This document shows positions 9,339 through 17,441 of a DNA stretch of 64,000 nucleotides, one piece after another. Below the pieces are notes generated by a model. The model was given only the letters and a program-made list of their open reading frames with translations, was not told where the DNA came from and did not search any database. This DNA comes from DATFCK01 sp963728975 (lineage in GTDB: Bacteria; Verrucomicrobiota; Verrucomicrobiia; Chthoniobacterales; UBA10450), in contig CAVSMF010000001.1 of assembly GCA_963728975.1 (NCBI GenBank), positions 1,240,001 through 1,304,000 on the forward strand, read 5' to 3'. How positions within the stretch are numbered: the stretch's first letter is position 1; every line of letters starts with the position of its first letter. A program made the position numbers and the translations under genes.

Positions 9339-11158
9339 GATTTTTCTTCTGCAGAAAGGTTCAGTTGCCGGAGAATTCCGTCTAAATCCTTCGTGACCTT
9401 CGTCGCCTTCTGTTCGAGCGTCCGCAGCTCCGCTACGATTTCTGGAATCTCCCGGTAGGTCTCATCCGTGGCAGCCCCGACGTAACGCGACGGAGAAAGA
9501 TTGAAGTCGTTTTTCGTGGCTTCCTCGGTGCCAATAACCCTGACGAAGTTCGGCACGTCTTCGCCCGCGATAAATGCGTCGGCAATTTTATGAACGCTAT
9601 CCTCGGGGATGTAGTTCTTCGGCTGGCCTTTTTTGAACTCGGCGCTGGCGTTAACGAGAACAACCTTATTCTGACGTGATTTCGGTTTCTGGCGGTTGAA
9701 AACGATGATGATGCCCGGCGCGGTCGTGTTGTAGAAAAGATTGTCCGGGAGCAGGATGACGCCTTCGATCGCGTCCTGTTCGACGAACCATTTCCGGATT
9801 TTCTTTTCGCGATCCTCGGTTTTGTTGCCGCTACCACGCGTGACCGCGCCGGTGTCGAGCACGACGGCGGCGCGTCCGGGTGGTTTGAGGGAAGCGAGAG
9901 TATGTTGCAGCCAGGCCCAGTCGGCTTTGCTGGTTGTGATGCCGCCCTGCTCTTCGAATCGCTCAAACGGATCATTTTCGTAAACCGAGTCTTCGAACGG
10001 CTGGTTCCACATCGGATTGGCGACAACGATGTCGAACTTCTTCAGGCTGGTGTCGGACTCGCGAAACTTGGGATTCGTCATCGAGTTGCCGCGCACGATT
10101 TCGCCTTCCATGTCGTGAATAACCATGTTCATCCTGGCGATGGCATAGCTGGAGCCGGTCAGCTCCTGCCCGTAGAGCTTGAGCGGGCGCGAAATTTTGC
10201 GGTCACGTTGTTGAAGCGCGAGCTCGCATTTGATGAGTAAGCCGGCCGAGCCGCAGGCGTAATCGTACACTTCTTCGCCCTGACGCGGTCGGGCCAGGTA
10301 AGCGATCAGCCAGCCGACCTCCTGCGGAGTGAAAAATTCGCCGGCGCTTTGCCCCTGGCCTTCGGCGAATTTGCGCAGCAGATATTCGTAGGCGCGACCG
10401 AGGAAATCCGGTTCGACATCGTGAAGGCCAAGCCGATACCGCGGGTCCGACAATTCTTCGACGACACCGCGCAAAGCTTGATCGCTAATCTCGCGTTCGC
10501 CGCTGCGCGTTTCGTTAAAATCAACGATATCGATTACGCCGCCGAGCGAAGGATTCGCTTTCACGATCGCGCGCACAGTCGTAGTGAGTTGTTCGCCGAG
10601 TGTTTTCGGCTTCTGATCGTCGGGCCAATCAAATTGCTCGCGTCCGCTCACGACCCGCCAGCGCGCTTGCGGTGGAATATAAAACCGAACAAGCGAATGA
10701 TCAGCTTCGAGAACTTCAAGCGCGGTTTCCTTCGCCCCGTAAGTCTCTGTCAGCCGCGAAACCTCATCTTCGAATACGTCGGAAAGCCGTTTGATGAAAA
10801 CGAGCGGCAAGATGTAATCCTTGAACTTCGGTGCATCTTTTTCGCCCCGAATTTTGCAGGCCGCATCCCAAAGCATTTGCTCCATCGATTTCGTCGAGAG
10901 CACCACGCTTTTAGCGGTGCCTCGCTTCCGCCGCCGCGGTGCGTCGATTTCCTCATGACGGAGGGCGAGTTCGCCCTGCCCCACTTCTTCCAGGAGAGAA
11001 TCAAGTGCTGACCTGGCCGATCCCTGCGGTTCGGAGCGGCCATTTTCCCAGCGATTGATTGTGGCGAAGGAGACACCCAGACGTTGAGCAAGTTGCTCCT
11101 GACTTAGGTGCAGCCGAGACCGCAGCTCGCGGATCGAGGCCGACAGATCAAATAACAT
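9335..11158 (-). CDS. hsdM: type I DNA methyltransferase HsdM with N-terminal Xre-type HTH domain
   Basis: This 607-residue protein is a fusion. Residues 8-58 form a Cro/CI (Xre) helix-turn-helix (LRLHLSQEQLAQRLGV-type core, INRWENGRSEP). A basic linker (RRRKRG) follows, then the HsdM N-terminal domain from about residue 90. The N6-adenine methylase domain has FTPQEV near 276, SAM motif DYACGSAGL near 299-307 and the catalytic motif as NPMW at 381-384. The NPMW form, with a following NQPF, is seen in a known HsdM subgroup. The protein would methylate adenine with HsdS. The HTH suggests autoregulation at the palindrome overlapping its promoter. It is the first gene of the operon. Confidence 0.93.
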   Translation of the reverse strand: MLFDLSASIRELRSRLHLSQEQLAQRLGVSFATINRWENGRSEPQGSARSALDSLLEEVGQGELALRHEEIDAPRRRKRGTAKSVVLSTKSMEQMLWDAACKIRGEKDAPKFKDYILPLVFIKRLSDVFEDEVSRLTETYGAKETALEVLEADHSLVRFYIPPQARWRVVSGREQFDWPDDQKPKTLGEQLTTTVRAIVKANPSLGGVIDIVDFNETRSGEREISDQALRGVVEELSDPRYRLGLHDVEPDFLGRAYEYLLRKFAEGQGQSAGEFFTPQEVGWLIAYLARPRQGEEVYDYACGSAGLLIKCELALQQRDRKISRPLKLYGQELTGSSYAIARMNMVIHDMEGEIVRGNSMTNPKFRESDTSLKKFDIVVANPMWNQPFEDSVYENDPFERFEEQGGITTSKADWAWLQHTLASLKPPGRAAVVLDTGAVTRGSGNKTEDREKKIRKWFVEQDAIEGVILLPDNLFYNTTAPGIIIVFNRQKPKSRQNKVVLVNASAEFKKGQPKNYIPEDSVHKIADAFIAGEDVPNFVRVIGTEEATKNDFNLSPSRYVGAATDETYREIPEIVAELRTLEQKATKVTKDLDGILRQLNLSAEEKS

Positions 11159-11160
11159 AG

Positions 11161-11193
11161 GTCCTGTATGCTATAGCAAACAGGACTTGTCAA
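11161..11193 (-). promoter_or_regulatory. promoter and palindromic operator of the RM operon
   Basis: On the minus strand there is a perfect -35 TTGACA (11193-11188), a 17-bp spacer and a weak -10 CATACA (11170-11165). Only 6 bp separate the -10 from the hsdM ATG, so the mRNA would be nearly or fully leaderless. Overlapping this is an inverted repeat with arms GTCCTGT (11161-11167) and ACAGGAC (11180-11186), with CTATAG in the spacer. The arms cover the -10 and lie next to the -35, a fitting site for the Xre domain fused to HsdM. The inverted repeat is plain in the sequence; use as promoter and operator is inferred. Confidence 0.65.
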
Positions 11194-11196
11194 GTC

Positions 11197-12162
11197 TTAA
11201 GCCAGATCGCTCAGTCGGCGCATGTTCACCGCCGACTGGACAAACCTGCCCCAACTCAGGTTGTTCCGGCCCGGCACGTGTTCTTTTGCCTTGCGGATCG
11301 CCATTTCCGATACCGCTTCCACGACCCATTCAAAGTTCGCTTGCCCCACGTTGGAGGCCTCCGCATCCGGGGCCGGATTACAGAAGTCGATGGCGACCGG
11401 TTCACCGTTCCGGACAGCGAACTCGACCGTGTTCAGATCGTATCCGAGATATTGGTTCAAGCTGAGCACTCCCTTTTCTACCTTCTGCAGTATTTCCGGC
11501 GGCGCCTGCCATTCCGTTTGGTAGCGCAAATGATACGGATGCCGGGGCTCGTAGGGCATGATCCGCACGTAGCGCTGATCGATTGCATAGCAACGGAAGT
11601 ACATTTCGAATTTCACTTCCTCCTGAAGCATCATCACCAGCTGGCCGGTGTCGTTGTAGGCTCGGAAAAATTCCTCGGAATTATGCAACCGGTAGACGTT
11701 CTTCCAACCTCCGCCGGCAAACGGCTTAAAAAACGCCGGCCATCCCACGTAGCGAAAAATGCCTTCCCAATCGAGCGGATATTGAAGATTACGAAAAGAT
11801 TGGTCGTTCGTGTCCGGCGGCGGCTGATTGGACGGCAGGAGGACAGTCCTGGGGACGGCCACCCCGATCTGGGTGGCCAGGGCGTTGTTGAAAAATTTCT
11901 CGTCCGCGCTCCACCAAAATGGATTGTTGACCACCGCCGTGCCGGTGAGCGCGGCATTCTTTAACCAGGCCCGGTAAAACGGCACGTCCTGCGAAATACG
12001 ATCGATCACGACATCGTATCCGGACGGTTCGCCCTGGATGACTTTGTCGATTTTGACGAATTCGGCGAAAATCTCTTTGCCGCCGGTTTTTTGGTTTACC
12101 CGCTCGACAAACGCCGGCGGGAAACTCTGTTCCTGGCCGAAAAGAATTCCGATTTTTTTCAT
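11197..12162 (-). CDS. ATP-grasp ligase-like protein, substrate unknown
   Basis: The 321-residue protein starts MKKIGILFGQEQSFPPAFVE and shows ATP-grasp features. These are a central lid/nucleotide region with WPAFFKPFAGGGWKNVYR, the LQEEVKFEMYFRCY strand and the C-terminal metal-binding block EFAVRNGEPVAIDFCNPAPD. It resembles RimK/glutathione-synthetase-like ligases that join a carboxyl group to an amine. The stop lies only 4 bp from the -35 box of the RM promoter. Comparative genomics has linked ATP-grasp ligases with YbdK-like COG2170 enzymes in predicted amide- or peptide-forming pathways. The nearest YbdK gene here is on the far side of the RM island. The actual product is unknown. Confidence 0.8.
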   Translation of the reverse strand: MKKIGILFGQEQSFPPAFVERVNQKTGGKEIFAEFVKIDKVIQGEPSGYDVVIDRISQDVPFYRAWLKNAALTGTAVVNNPFWWSADEKFFNNALATQIGVAVPRTVLLPSNQPPPDTNDQSFRNLQYPLDWEGIFRYVGWPAFFKPFAGGGWKNVYRLHNSEEFFRAYNDTGQLVMMLQEEVKFEMYFRCYAIDQRYVRIMPYEPRHPYHLRYQTEWQAPPEILQKVEKGVLSLNQYLGYDLNTVEFAVRNGEPVAIDFCNPAPDAEASNVGQANFEWVVEAVSEMAIRKAKEHVPGRNNLSWGRFVQSAVNMRRLSDLA

Positions 12163-12220
12163 AGCATAGAACCGCGGATCAGGCGGATTGAAACGGATGA
12201 TACAGAAGCATGTTCTTATT

Positions 12221-12249
12221 TGTCATTTCGAGCGAAGTCGAGAAATCCC
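12221..12249. repeat. half copy of the TGTCAT-ended intergenic repeat
   Basis: TGTCATTTCGAGCGAAG followed by tcgagaaatccc matches the left arm of the inverted-repeat elements at 48870-48977 and 54318-54398. The opposite arm was not found here. It lies in the long intergenic stretch upstream of the ATP-grasp gene. Confidence 0.6.
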
Positions 12250-12695
12250 ACCAGGCAACCGATTCGTTATGCCGCGGGACTCCCTGACTCCCTGGGATAA
12301 CAGGAAAGCCCAGGCAGGCCTGAGTCCTGTCTTCATTATGCACCCATCAGAAGCCGGTTCACCCCGGTGCTGACGGGCGACAACCGCAATAAGCTGTTTC
12401 AATGGTTTTGTCCAGCCGGTGAGCTGTGGGAGCGTGGAAGGCACCGATGTCCCTGAACGCAAATTCCGGAGCAATCTGGATATGCCTTACCTTGAAAGGG
12501 GCTGGCCGATTAAGTTAGAATGGAATCGGTCCGGGTTTGATCGACGATGTTGCTTCGCACCTTAATCGGCTTGGTAACGATTACCCTCGCTTCCCTTTCG
12601 GGCGGGCAAAACCCCGATCATCCAGCCGCCTCCACCACCGACTGCGAGCGCTCGACCGACATTGCCAGACGGAAGTGATGAGAAGTAGGGCTGCA
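12250..12695. other. intergenic stretch without a recognisable gene
   Basis: No coding region with family-like features was seen on either strand between the repeat at 12221 and the esterase remnant. Short open frames here show no recognisable motif, start signal or conserved pattern. Confidence 0.4.
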
Positions 12696-12860
12696 CTAAC
12701 GAGCCAGCGGTAAAGGGGTGTTCCCGGCGCCGAACGAAACCGGAAATAAAATGAGAGGCAGTCCGCCGCCGTTCCCGAACACCGGCATTTCAAAGTCACG
12801 GTTGAGCCACTGGGTGCGCCACTTCAGATAACGTTCGTTTATAAAAGCAGGGCAACCGTG
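12696..12860 (-). pseudogene. remnant of an esterase (COG4947-like) N-terminus
   Basis: The minus-strand frame reads YLKWRTQWLNRDFEMPVFG, then NGGGLPLILFPVSFG, and ends in a stop soon after (PLPLAR). This resembles the opening of COG4947-type alpha/beta-hydrolases, where a strand with GRDMEMLVFG-like text leads to PVLVFPTSMG. The rest of such a protein is missing. It is therefore probably the decayed start of an esterase gene. The neighbouring plus-strand gene is an esterase of a related fold, though not this one. Identification rests on about 35 residues. Confidence 0.4.
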
Positions 12861-12936
12861 TTGGTCGCGAGCCGGTGAATTCGCAAGCTGCGGGCTTGCG
12901 CTATATTTCATCCTCGGCGATGCGTCTCGCTTCGGT

Positions 12937-13833
12937 ATGCCGAACCATACCCTTACCGGAAACATCAAGCGCCACCGGGCGTTCCCCTCGAGGATCCTGG
13001 GGAACCGCCGCGACGTGCTGGTCTATCTGCCGCCCGGTTACCGGCGCTTGTCGAGGAAGCGCTACCCGGTGTTATATTTGCACGACGGCCAGAACGTCTT
13101 CGATGCCGCCACTTCTTATATTGGAGTGGAATGGGAGGTGGATGAAACCGCACAGCGATTGATCGATCGGGGCTTGGCCGAGCCCCTCATTATCGTGGCG
13201 GTCGCCAATACCGGTGACAACCGGATCGACGAATATGCCCCTTCACCCGGAGCTATTTTCGAATCGGCTCTCGAAGAAAGACGAAGCCGCGGTCTGGGAC
13301 GGGAATACGGGCGCTTCTTGGTCGACGAGCTCAAGCCTTACATCGACAAAAAATACCGGACTCGACCGGAACCGGAATGCACCGGCCTGGGCGGATCGTC
13401 CATGGGGGGCCTGATCACCATGGCCCTGGGCCTTTGGTTTCCGAACGTATTCCGACGGCTGATTGTGATGTCGCCGGCGGTGTGGTGGGATGATGAAGTC
13501 ATCGTTCGGATGATTGAAAAACTGGATGATAAATTGCCGTTGAAGATCTGGCTCGACACCGGAACCAACGAAACCGGATGGGACCGGGCCCGGGTCTTAT
13601 GCCAGGCGCTGGTTGAAAAGGGATGGAAACTTTTTGACGAACTGCAATACACCGAGGTCAAAGGGGGCGAGCACACCGAAGGCGCCTGGGCCCAGCGGAT
13701 CGACCCGGCATTGCGTTTTCTATTTCCTCCTCCTCCGCCGCAACGCCGGTCGGCCGTTCCGGCGGCGGCTCGGGCGGCTAAAATCGTGCCCGCGAGGTTA
13801 GGATCCAGTCGGCAACGCCGGTTGTTTTCCTAA
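12937..13833 (+). CDS. esterase of the enterochelin-esterase/EsterD-like alpha/beta-hydrolase family
   Basis: The 298-residue protein has RDVLVYLPPGYRRLSRKRYP, then VLYLHDGQNVFD, then the nucleophile elbow LGGSSMGGL with the catalytic serine near residue 155. A late GGEHTEGAWAQRI supplies the histidine. This is the pattern of COG2819 serine hydrolases, which cleave esters of various kinds. The C-terminal 45 residues are low-complexity and basic. No signal peptide is evident, so it is probably cytoplasmic. It stands alone between minus-strand genes. The substrate cannot be predicted. Confidence 0.85.
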   Translation: MPNHTLTGNIKRHRAFPSRILGNRRDVLVYLPPGYRRLSRKRYPVLYLHDGQNVFDAATSYIGVEWEVDETAQRLIDRGLAEPLIIVAVANTGDNRIDEYAPSPGAIFESALEERRSRGLGREYGRFLVDELKPYIDKKYRTRPEPECTGLGGSSMGGLITMALGLWFPNVFRRLIVMSPAVWWDDEVIVRMIEKLDDKLPLKIWLDTGTNETGWDRARVLCQALVEKGWKLFDELQYTEVKGGEHTEGAWAQRIDPALRFLFPPPPPQRRSAVPAAARAAKIVPARLGSSRQRRLFS

Positions 13834-13841
13834 GCTCGATC

Positions 13842-14796
13842 TTATCCGGCTACCGGCGGCTTTGGAGGATTGGGCGGCAACGGCTCGGGCGGCGGAGTCG
13901 GTGTGGGATTCGGAGCAGGCGGAGTCGGAGTCGGTTTGGGAATCGGATTTGGTGGAAGCTCGATCGGCATATCGTCAGGATGGATTTTCCGAACTCTACT
14001 GAAATGCTTTGCCGTAAACGTGGTAGACCCTGGTGAAACCACCAACGAATTCCTGGTCCTTTTGAAAATTAAATACTTCTTGTTTCGGCAACCATTTTAG
14101 TTCGCGCGGTCCATCCGGATGATTTGGATCGTAACAATTGTATCGGTCCACTCCGTCGCGCCGCCCCGGTTTGCGAGCGTAAACCATGACCGCATGATTA
14201 ATGTGGAGGGTAGGGAAGTCCGACAAATACGCTACGAACAATTTCCCCTGGTCGAGCGCCTCATTCAGCTCTCGATGTGTTTTTTCCTGATAACTTGTGC
14301 TGTGAAGGAAGAACATCCGGGAGTTGCCGATCCGCAAATAGGCCGGCCACCCGAGCCCAATGTTTTTCTGAAGAATAAAGCCGCGCTGTTCGCTTAACTG
14401 GCGCAGATCGCGATAACCCGGAAATACCACGCGTTCCTCCGGGGGCAATGCAGGATGCCACGGGGCGCGTCGGGTCACGTTTCGTATCCGGTGGGCCAAT
14501 TCCCTGTCTCCCAGGGCCGGAGCGCGGGGATCGAATCGGGCGAACTTATGAAACTGGACCACGGTTCGGCTCATCACGAAACAGCGCCGGGTATAGCGAT
14601 GCACTTTCTCCTGGCCCGGCTTGTCCCGGCGAGCGTGCGGGATTCCGTGCTGATATTCAAAGACAGTCATGTTGGTAAAAGCGAGCGTTTCCCGATCGAA
14701 TCGGAAATCCCCCGCTTCGATCCTCGAACAGAAAGCAGCAGCGACAACAACGCTGCAGCCGAGCGTGATTATGGCCCTTCGCCCCTGCCCGATCAC
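13842..14796 (-). CDS. secreted protein of unknown function, with possible frameshifted proline-rich tail
   Basis: The main frame runs from ATG 14796 to a TAG at 13996 (266 residues). It starts with a signal-peptide-like segment (AIITLGCSVVVAAAFCS) and contains GWPAYLRIGNSRMFFLHST and HINHAVMVYARKPGRRDG. No family was recognised; a papain-like or transglutaminase-like reading of the His/Asn motifs is possible but unproven. A second frame overlaps the end and continues KHFSRVRKIHPDDMPIELPP, then a PTPTPP-rich tail to 13842. Dropping one A from the AAA at about 14015 would join them into 317 residues. The stop-codon version may equally be right. The start overlaps accA by 4 bp, so the two genes are translationally coupled. 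Confidence 0.6.
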
Positions 14797-15785
14797 GTGT
14801 GAGAGCGATTCGAATTACCGCTGACCCAGCCTTCGGCAAAATCGCCCAGCCGGCGGAACTTTTCGTAGCGTTGTTTGAGAACCTTTTCGATCGGTTGCTC
14901 GAGGAGATGGGCGAGATTCTGCCGGAGCGCCGCTGCCAGGTTGGCCGCGGCCAGGTCGAAATCCCGATGGGCGCCGCCTCTCGGTTCCGGTACAATCTCG
15001 TCCACCACATTTAGTTTTAACAGGTCCGCGGCCGTCAGCTTTAAGGCCGCGGCTGCTTCCGGAGCGTGACGCCGATCGCGCCACAAAATCGCAGAACACG
15101 CTTCCGGGCTGATGACTGAATAGTAGGCATTCTCGAGAATCAGCACCCGGTCGGCGACCCCGATTCCAAGCGCGCCGCCCGACCCACCTTCGCCGATCAC
15201 GGCCGCGATGATGGGAACACGCAACTGCGTCATCTCCCGAAGATTGACCGCAATCGCTTCCGCAATGTGCCGCTCTTCCGAGCCAACGCCCGGAAATGCG
15301 CCCGGGGTGTCGATCAGCGAAATCACCGGCATCCCGAATTTTTCCCCGAGCCGCATTAATCGGAGCGCTTTTCGGTAACCCTCGGGATGCGCGCAACCGA
15401 AGTTGCGCATTACGTTTTCTTTAGTGTTGCGTCCCTTTTGATGAGTTATCACCACGCAGCGATGGGGACCGATCCGGGCCAGGCCGCTCGGCATCGCCTT
15501 GTCTTCGGCGAATAGCCGATCGCCATGCAACTCGATCCAATCGGTAAAGCAACGCTCGATGTAATCGAGAGCGAACGGGCGCTGGACATGCCGGGCGATC
15601 TGGACCCGTTGCCAGGCGCTCAAGTTGTCGTAGATCTCGCGCCGGGTGGCATCGATCTTTGCCTCCATCGCTTCCACCTCCGAGTCGATATCCATGTCGT
15701 GGCGATCGGAGTGCTCCCGAATTTCCTGGAGACGGCGCTGAAGTTCCAGGATCGGTTTTTCGAAATCGAGCGGTTGCAATGCCAT
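14793..15785 (-). CDS. accA: acetyl-CoA carboxylase carboxyltransferase subunit alpha
   Basis: The 330-residue protein is full length for AccA. It has the N-terminal LDFEKPILELQRRLQEI, then AWQRVQIARHVQRPFALDYIE, GRNTKENVMRNFGCAHPEGY, SLIDTPGAFPGVGSEER, and the oxyanion-hole region GEGGSGGALGIGVADRVL. With AccD it transfers the carboxyl group from biotinyl-BCCP to acetyl-CoA, the first committed step of fatty-acid synthesis. The accD partner is not in this window. Its stop overlaps the next gene by ATGA. About 107 bp separates it from the LysM/YkuD gene upstream. Confidence 0.97.
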   Translation of the reverse strand: MALQPLDFEKPILELQRRLQEIREHSDRHDMDIDSEVEAMEAKIDATRREIYDNLSAWQRVQIARHVQRPFALDYIERCFTDWIELHGDRLFAEDKAMPSGLARIGPHRCVVITHQKGRNTKENVMRNFGCAHPEGYRKALRLMRLGEKFGMPVISLIDTPGAFPGVGSEERHIAEAIAVNLREMTQLRVPIIAAVIGEGGSGGALGIGVADRVLILENAYYSVISPEACSAILWRDRRHAPEAAAALKLTAADLLKLNVVDEIVPEPRGGAHRDFDLAAANLAAALRQNLAHLLEQPIEKVLKQRYEKFRRLGDFAEGWVSGNSNRSHT

Positions 15786-15892
15786 GGTGATAAGAGCGTT
15801 ATACCGTTGAAAGGGTTACAATATTAAGCCGGATTTGGGAAGAAGTCTGCCACTGTCTTCACCTCTTAACCATTTAACGTTTTTAACGTTAA

Positions 15893-16732
15893 TCAATCGG
15901 CAATCGTCACCGGGGTCCGGTTGTTTACCAGCCCGCTCAGTTCTTCCACATCCGACGCCGCCAATCCCAGGCCCGAAGCCGGGGCGGGTTGATCGATGTT
16001 CGGATGAGCCCCGTCCGGCACCGAGTAAATCATGTAAGCAGGATTCCCCAGCCGGATCCATCGGGTGCTGCCGGCGAATTCCTTTGATCCAAACCCGATC
16101 CGCTTTCCATCATGCCACGCCATCGTCTCGGCGACTTTGGTGTTTATCTTTTCCGGCTGCCTTGGCGCCAGCTTTTCCTCTTGAACATGATACTGCTTGA
16201 AAAACTGCCCGTGATTCAGCAGCACCAGCAGCTTCGGTTTGCGCTGAATCAGAATCGAAAAATCGGGATGGGAAACCAGCAGATGTTCTCCAATTCGCAA
16301 CATCGTCCCTTTCAGTTTGTTCATCCGCATGATCAGTTCCGGCGTCGACTTTAGTTTGTGCGCGACTTTGGCCAGGACGTCGCCGCGCTTGACGATGTAT
16401 TCCTCCTTTTCGGGCGACGGCACCTGGGAGAGCAAGATCTCGACATTGACCTGGCCCAGCAATTCCTTCGCCTCTTCCGCATGCAGGCTCCCCGGGTATC
16501 GCTGGATGAACGTGATCAAAGCCGCTCGCGTTTCCATCAGCTTTCCCTCCTGGCGCAGCTTTGCCGCCGCCTGGAACTCCGGCAAACTGACGTCCGGCGT
16601 CGGCTCGGCGTGCACCTCACCGCGCTGTTCTCTTTGCACCTCGATTTGCGGCCTGAGCAAAAGATTGTAGCCGAACCAGGCCGCTCCCCCGAAAATGATG
16701 ACGGCCAGGACCAGGACGAAGAGCCATTTCAT
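15893..16732 (-). CDS. LysM protein with catalytically dead YkuD (L,D-transpeptidase) domain
   Basis: This 279-residue protein has one N-terminal membrane segment (residues 3-25, LFVLVLAVIIFGGAAWFGY) and a helical TPR-like part with FIQRYPGSLHAEEAKELLG. A LysM domain follows (YIVKRGDVLAKVAHKL to about 157), then a YkuD-like domain. The YkuD scaffold is visible (RWIRLGNPAYMIYS, then DVEELSGLVNNRTPVTI at the end). However, the catalytic SHGC-type motif is replaced by ASGLGL and the upstream HG by YS. It should therefore bind peptidoglycan without crosslinking activity, perhaps as a scaffold. The gene stands upstream of accA on the same strand. Confidence 0.8.
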   Translation of the reverse strand: MKWLFVLVLAVIIFGGAAWFGYNLLLRPQIEVQREQRGEVHAEPTPDVSLPEFQAAAKLRQEGKLMETRAALITFIQRYPGSLHAEEAKELLGQVNVEILLSQVPSPEKEEYIVKRGDVLAKVAHKLKSTPELIMRMNKLKGTMLRIGEHLLVSHPDFSILIQRKPKLLVLLNHGQFFKQYHVQEEKLAPRQPEKINTKVAETMAWHDGKRIGFGSKEFAGSTRWIRLGNPAYMIYSVPDGAHPNIDQPAPASGLGLAASDVEELSGLVNNRTPVTIAD

Positions 16733-16825
16733 GAAACGTGAAAGGTGGTTGAGTCTAACAATCGGATGGCATCACTCCCGGCCGCTGCATTGGCCGGCAG
16801 GATTCCCGGACCGGGCGCCGGGCCC

Positions 16826-17314
16826 TCAGCTTGTTTTCTCCGGCTCGCCACCGGACGAGTCCGTCGGTTTCACCGGCTCGGCTCCGGGAAAAAACCGGTG
16901 CCATAGCCGGCCGAGAGTGCGCTGATCTTGGGTCGTCCAGGTGAAATGACAATCCTCGCAGTAAAATTCCTTCGGAAAAATCTTCAGCGCGAACAGAACG
17001 CCTGCCATTGCCGGGGTTAGAAACTTACGGGTCAACTGCGGATACTGGATCCGGGACGAACCGCATTGCGGGCATCGAATCATGGCGGAACCGACGTCCG
17101 GATCGTGCGCTTCCCATTCGATCATCAGCTGTTGCGCCCGCTCGAAATCGACGTCGTCCACCTGCACCTTCACGTTGGCCTGGGGCTTCGACATGAAAGC
17201 GATCTCCTGCAGGTATCTCTCGTTATAAATGTCCGCCTTCAGTCCTGCTTCCTGAAAGCGTTTTTTCAGGCCCTTGGCTTTGGCCGGGTCGTTAAAGGTG
17301 GCGATCGTAACCAT
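16826..17314 (-). CDS. DUF2007-type protein with C-terminal zinc ribbon
   Basis: The 162-residue protein begins with a ferredoxin-like DUF2007 fold (MVTIATFNDPAKAKGLKKRF, then KVQVDDVDFERAQQLM), the so-called putative signal transducing protein domain. A zinc-ribbon part follows, with CPQCGSSRIQYP and later FYCEDCHFTW: two CxxC knuckles about 40 residues apart separated by a hydrophobic segment (FLTPAMAGVLFALKIFP). It is probably cytoplasmic or loosely membrane-bound. A second DUF2007-like protein lies at 40929-41492. Function is unknown. Confidence 0.7.
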   Translation of the reverse strand: MVTIATFNDPAKAKGLKKRFQEAGLKADIYNERYLQEIAFMSKPQANVKVQVDDVDFERAQQLMIEWEAHDPDVGSAMIRCPQCGSSRIQYPQLTRKFLTPAMAGVLFALKIFPKEFYCEDCHFTWTTQDQRTLGRLWHRFFPGAEPVKPTDSSGGEPEKTS

Positions 17315-17441
17315 AATTTCGTTGGGTTCAGCCCGAACGGTTCCTGAGCAAACATCAATTCCCTGGCCGATGCAAGGTAGGGACGCGCCTCCGGGGCGTC
17401 CGGAGTTGACGGGAAGCCAGGCCTCGGAAAGAGATCCGTTC

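Noticed and set aside
1521..11158. RM island considered as part of a prophage or integrative element
   Set aside because: No integrase, transposase, tRNA target or flanking direct repeats were found.
13870..14100. Glycine-rich plus-strand frame (MGGNGSGGGVGVGFG)
   Set aside because: It is the complement of the proline-rich tail and has no start signal or conserved pattern.
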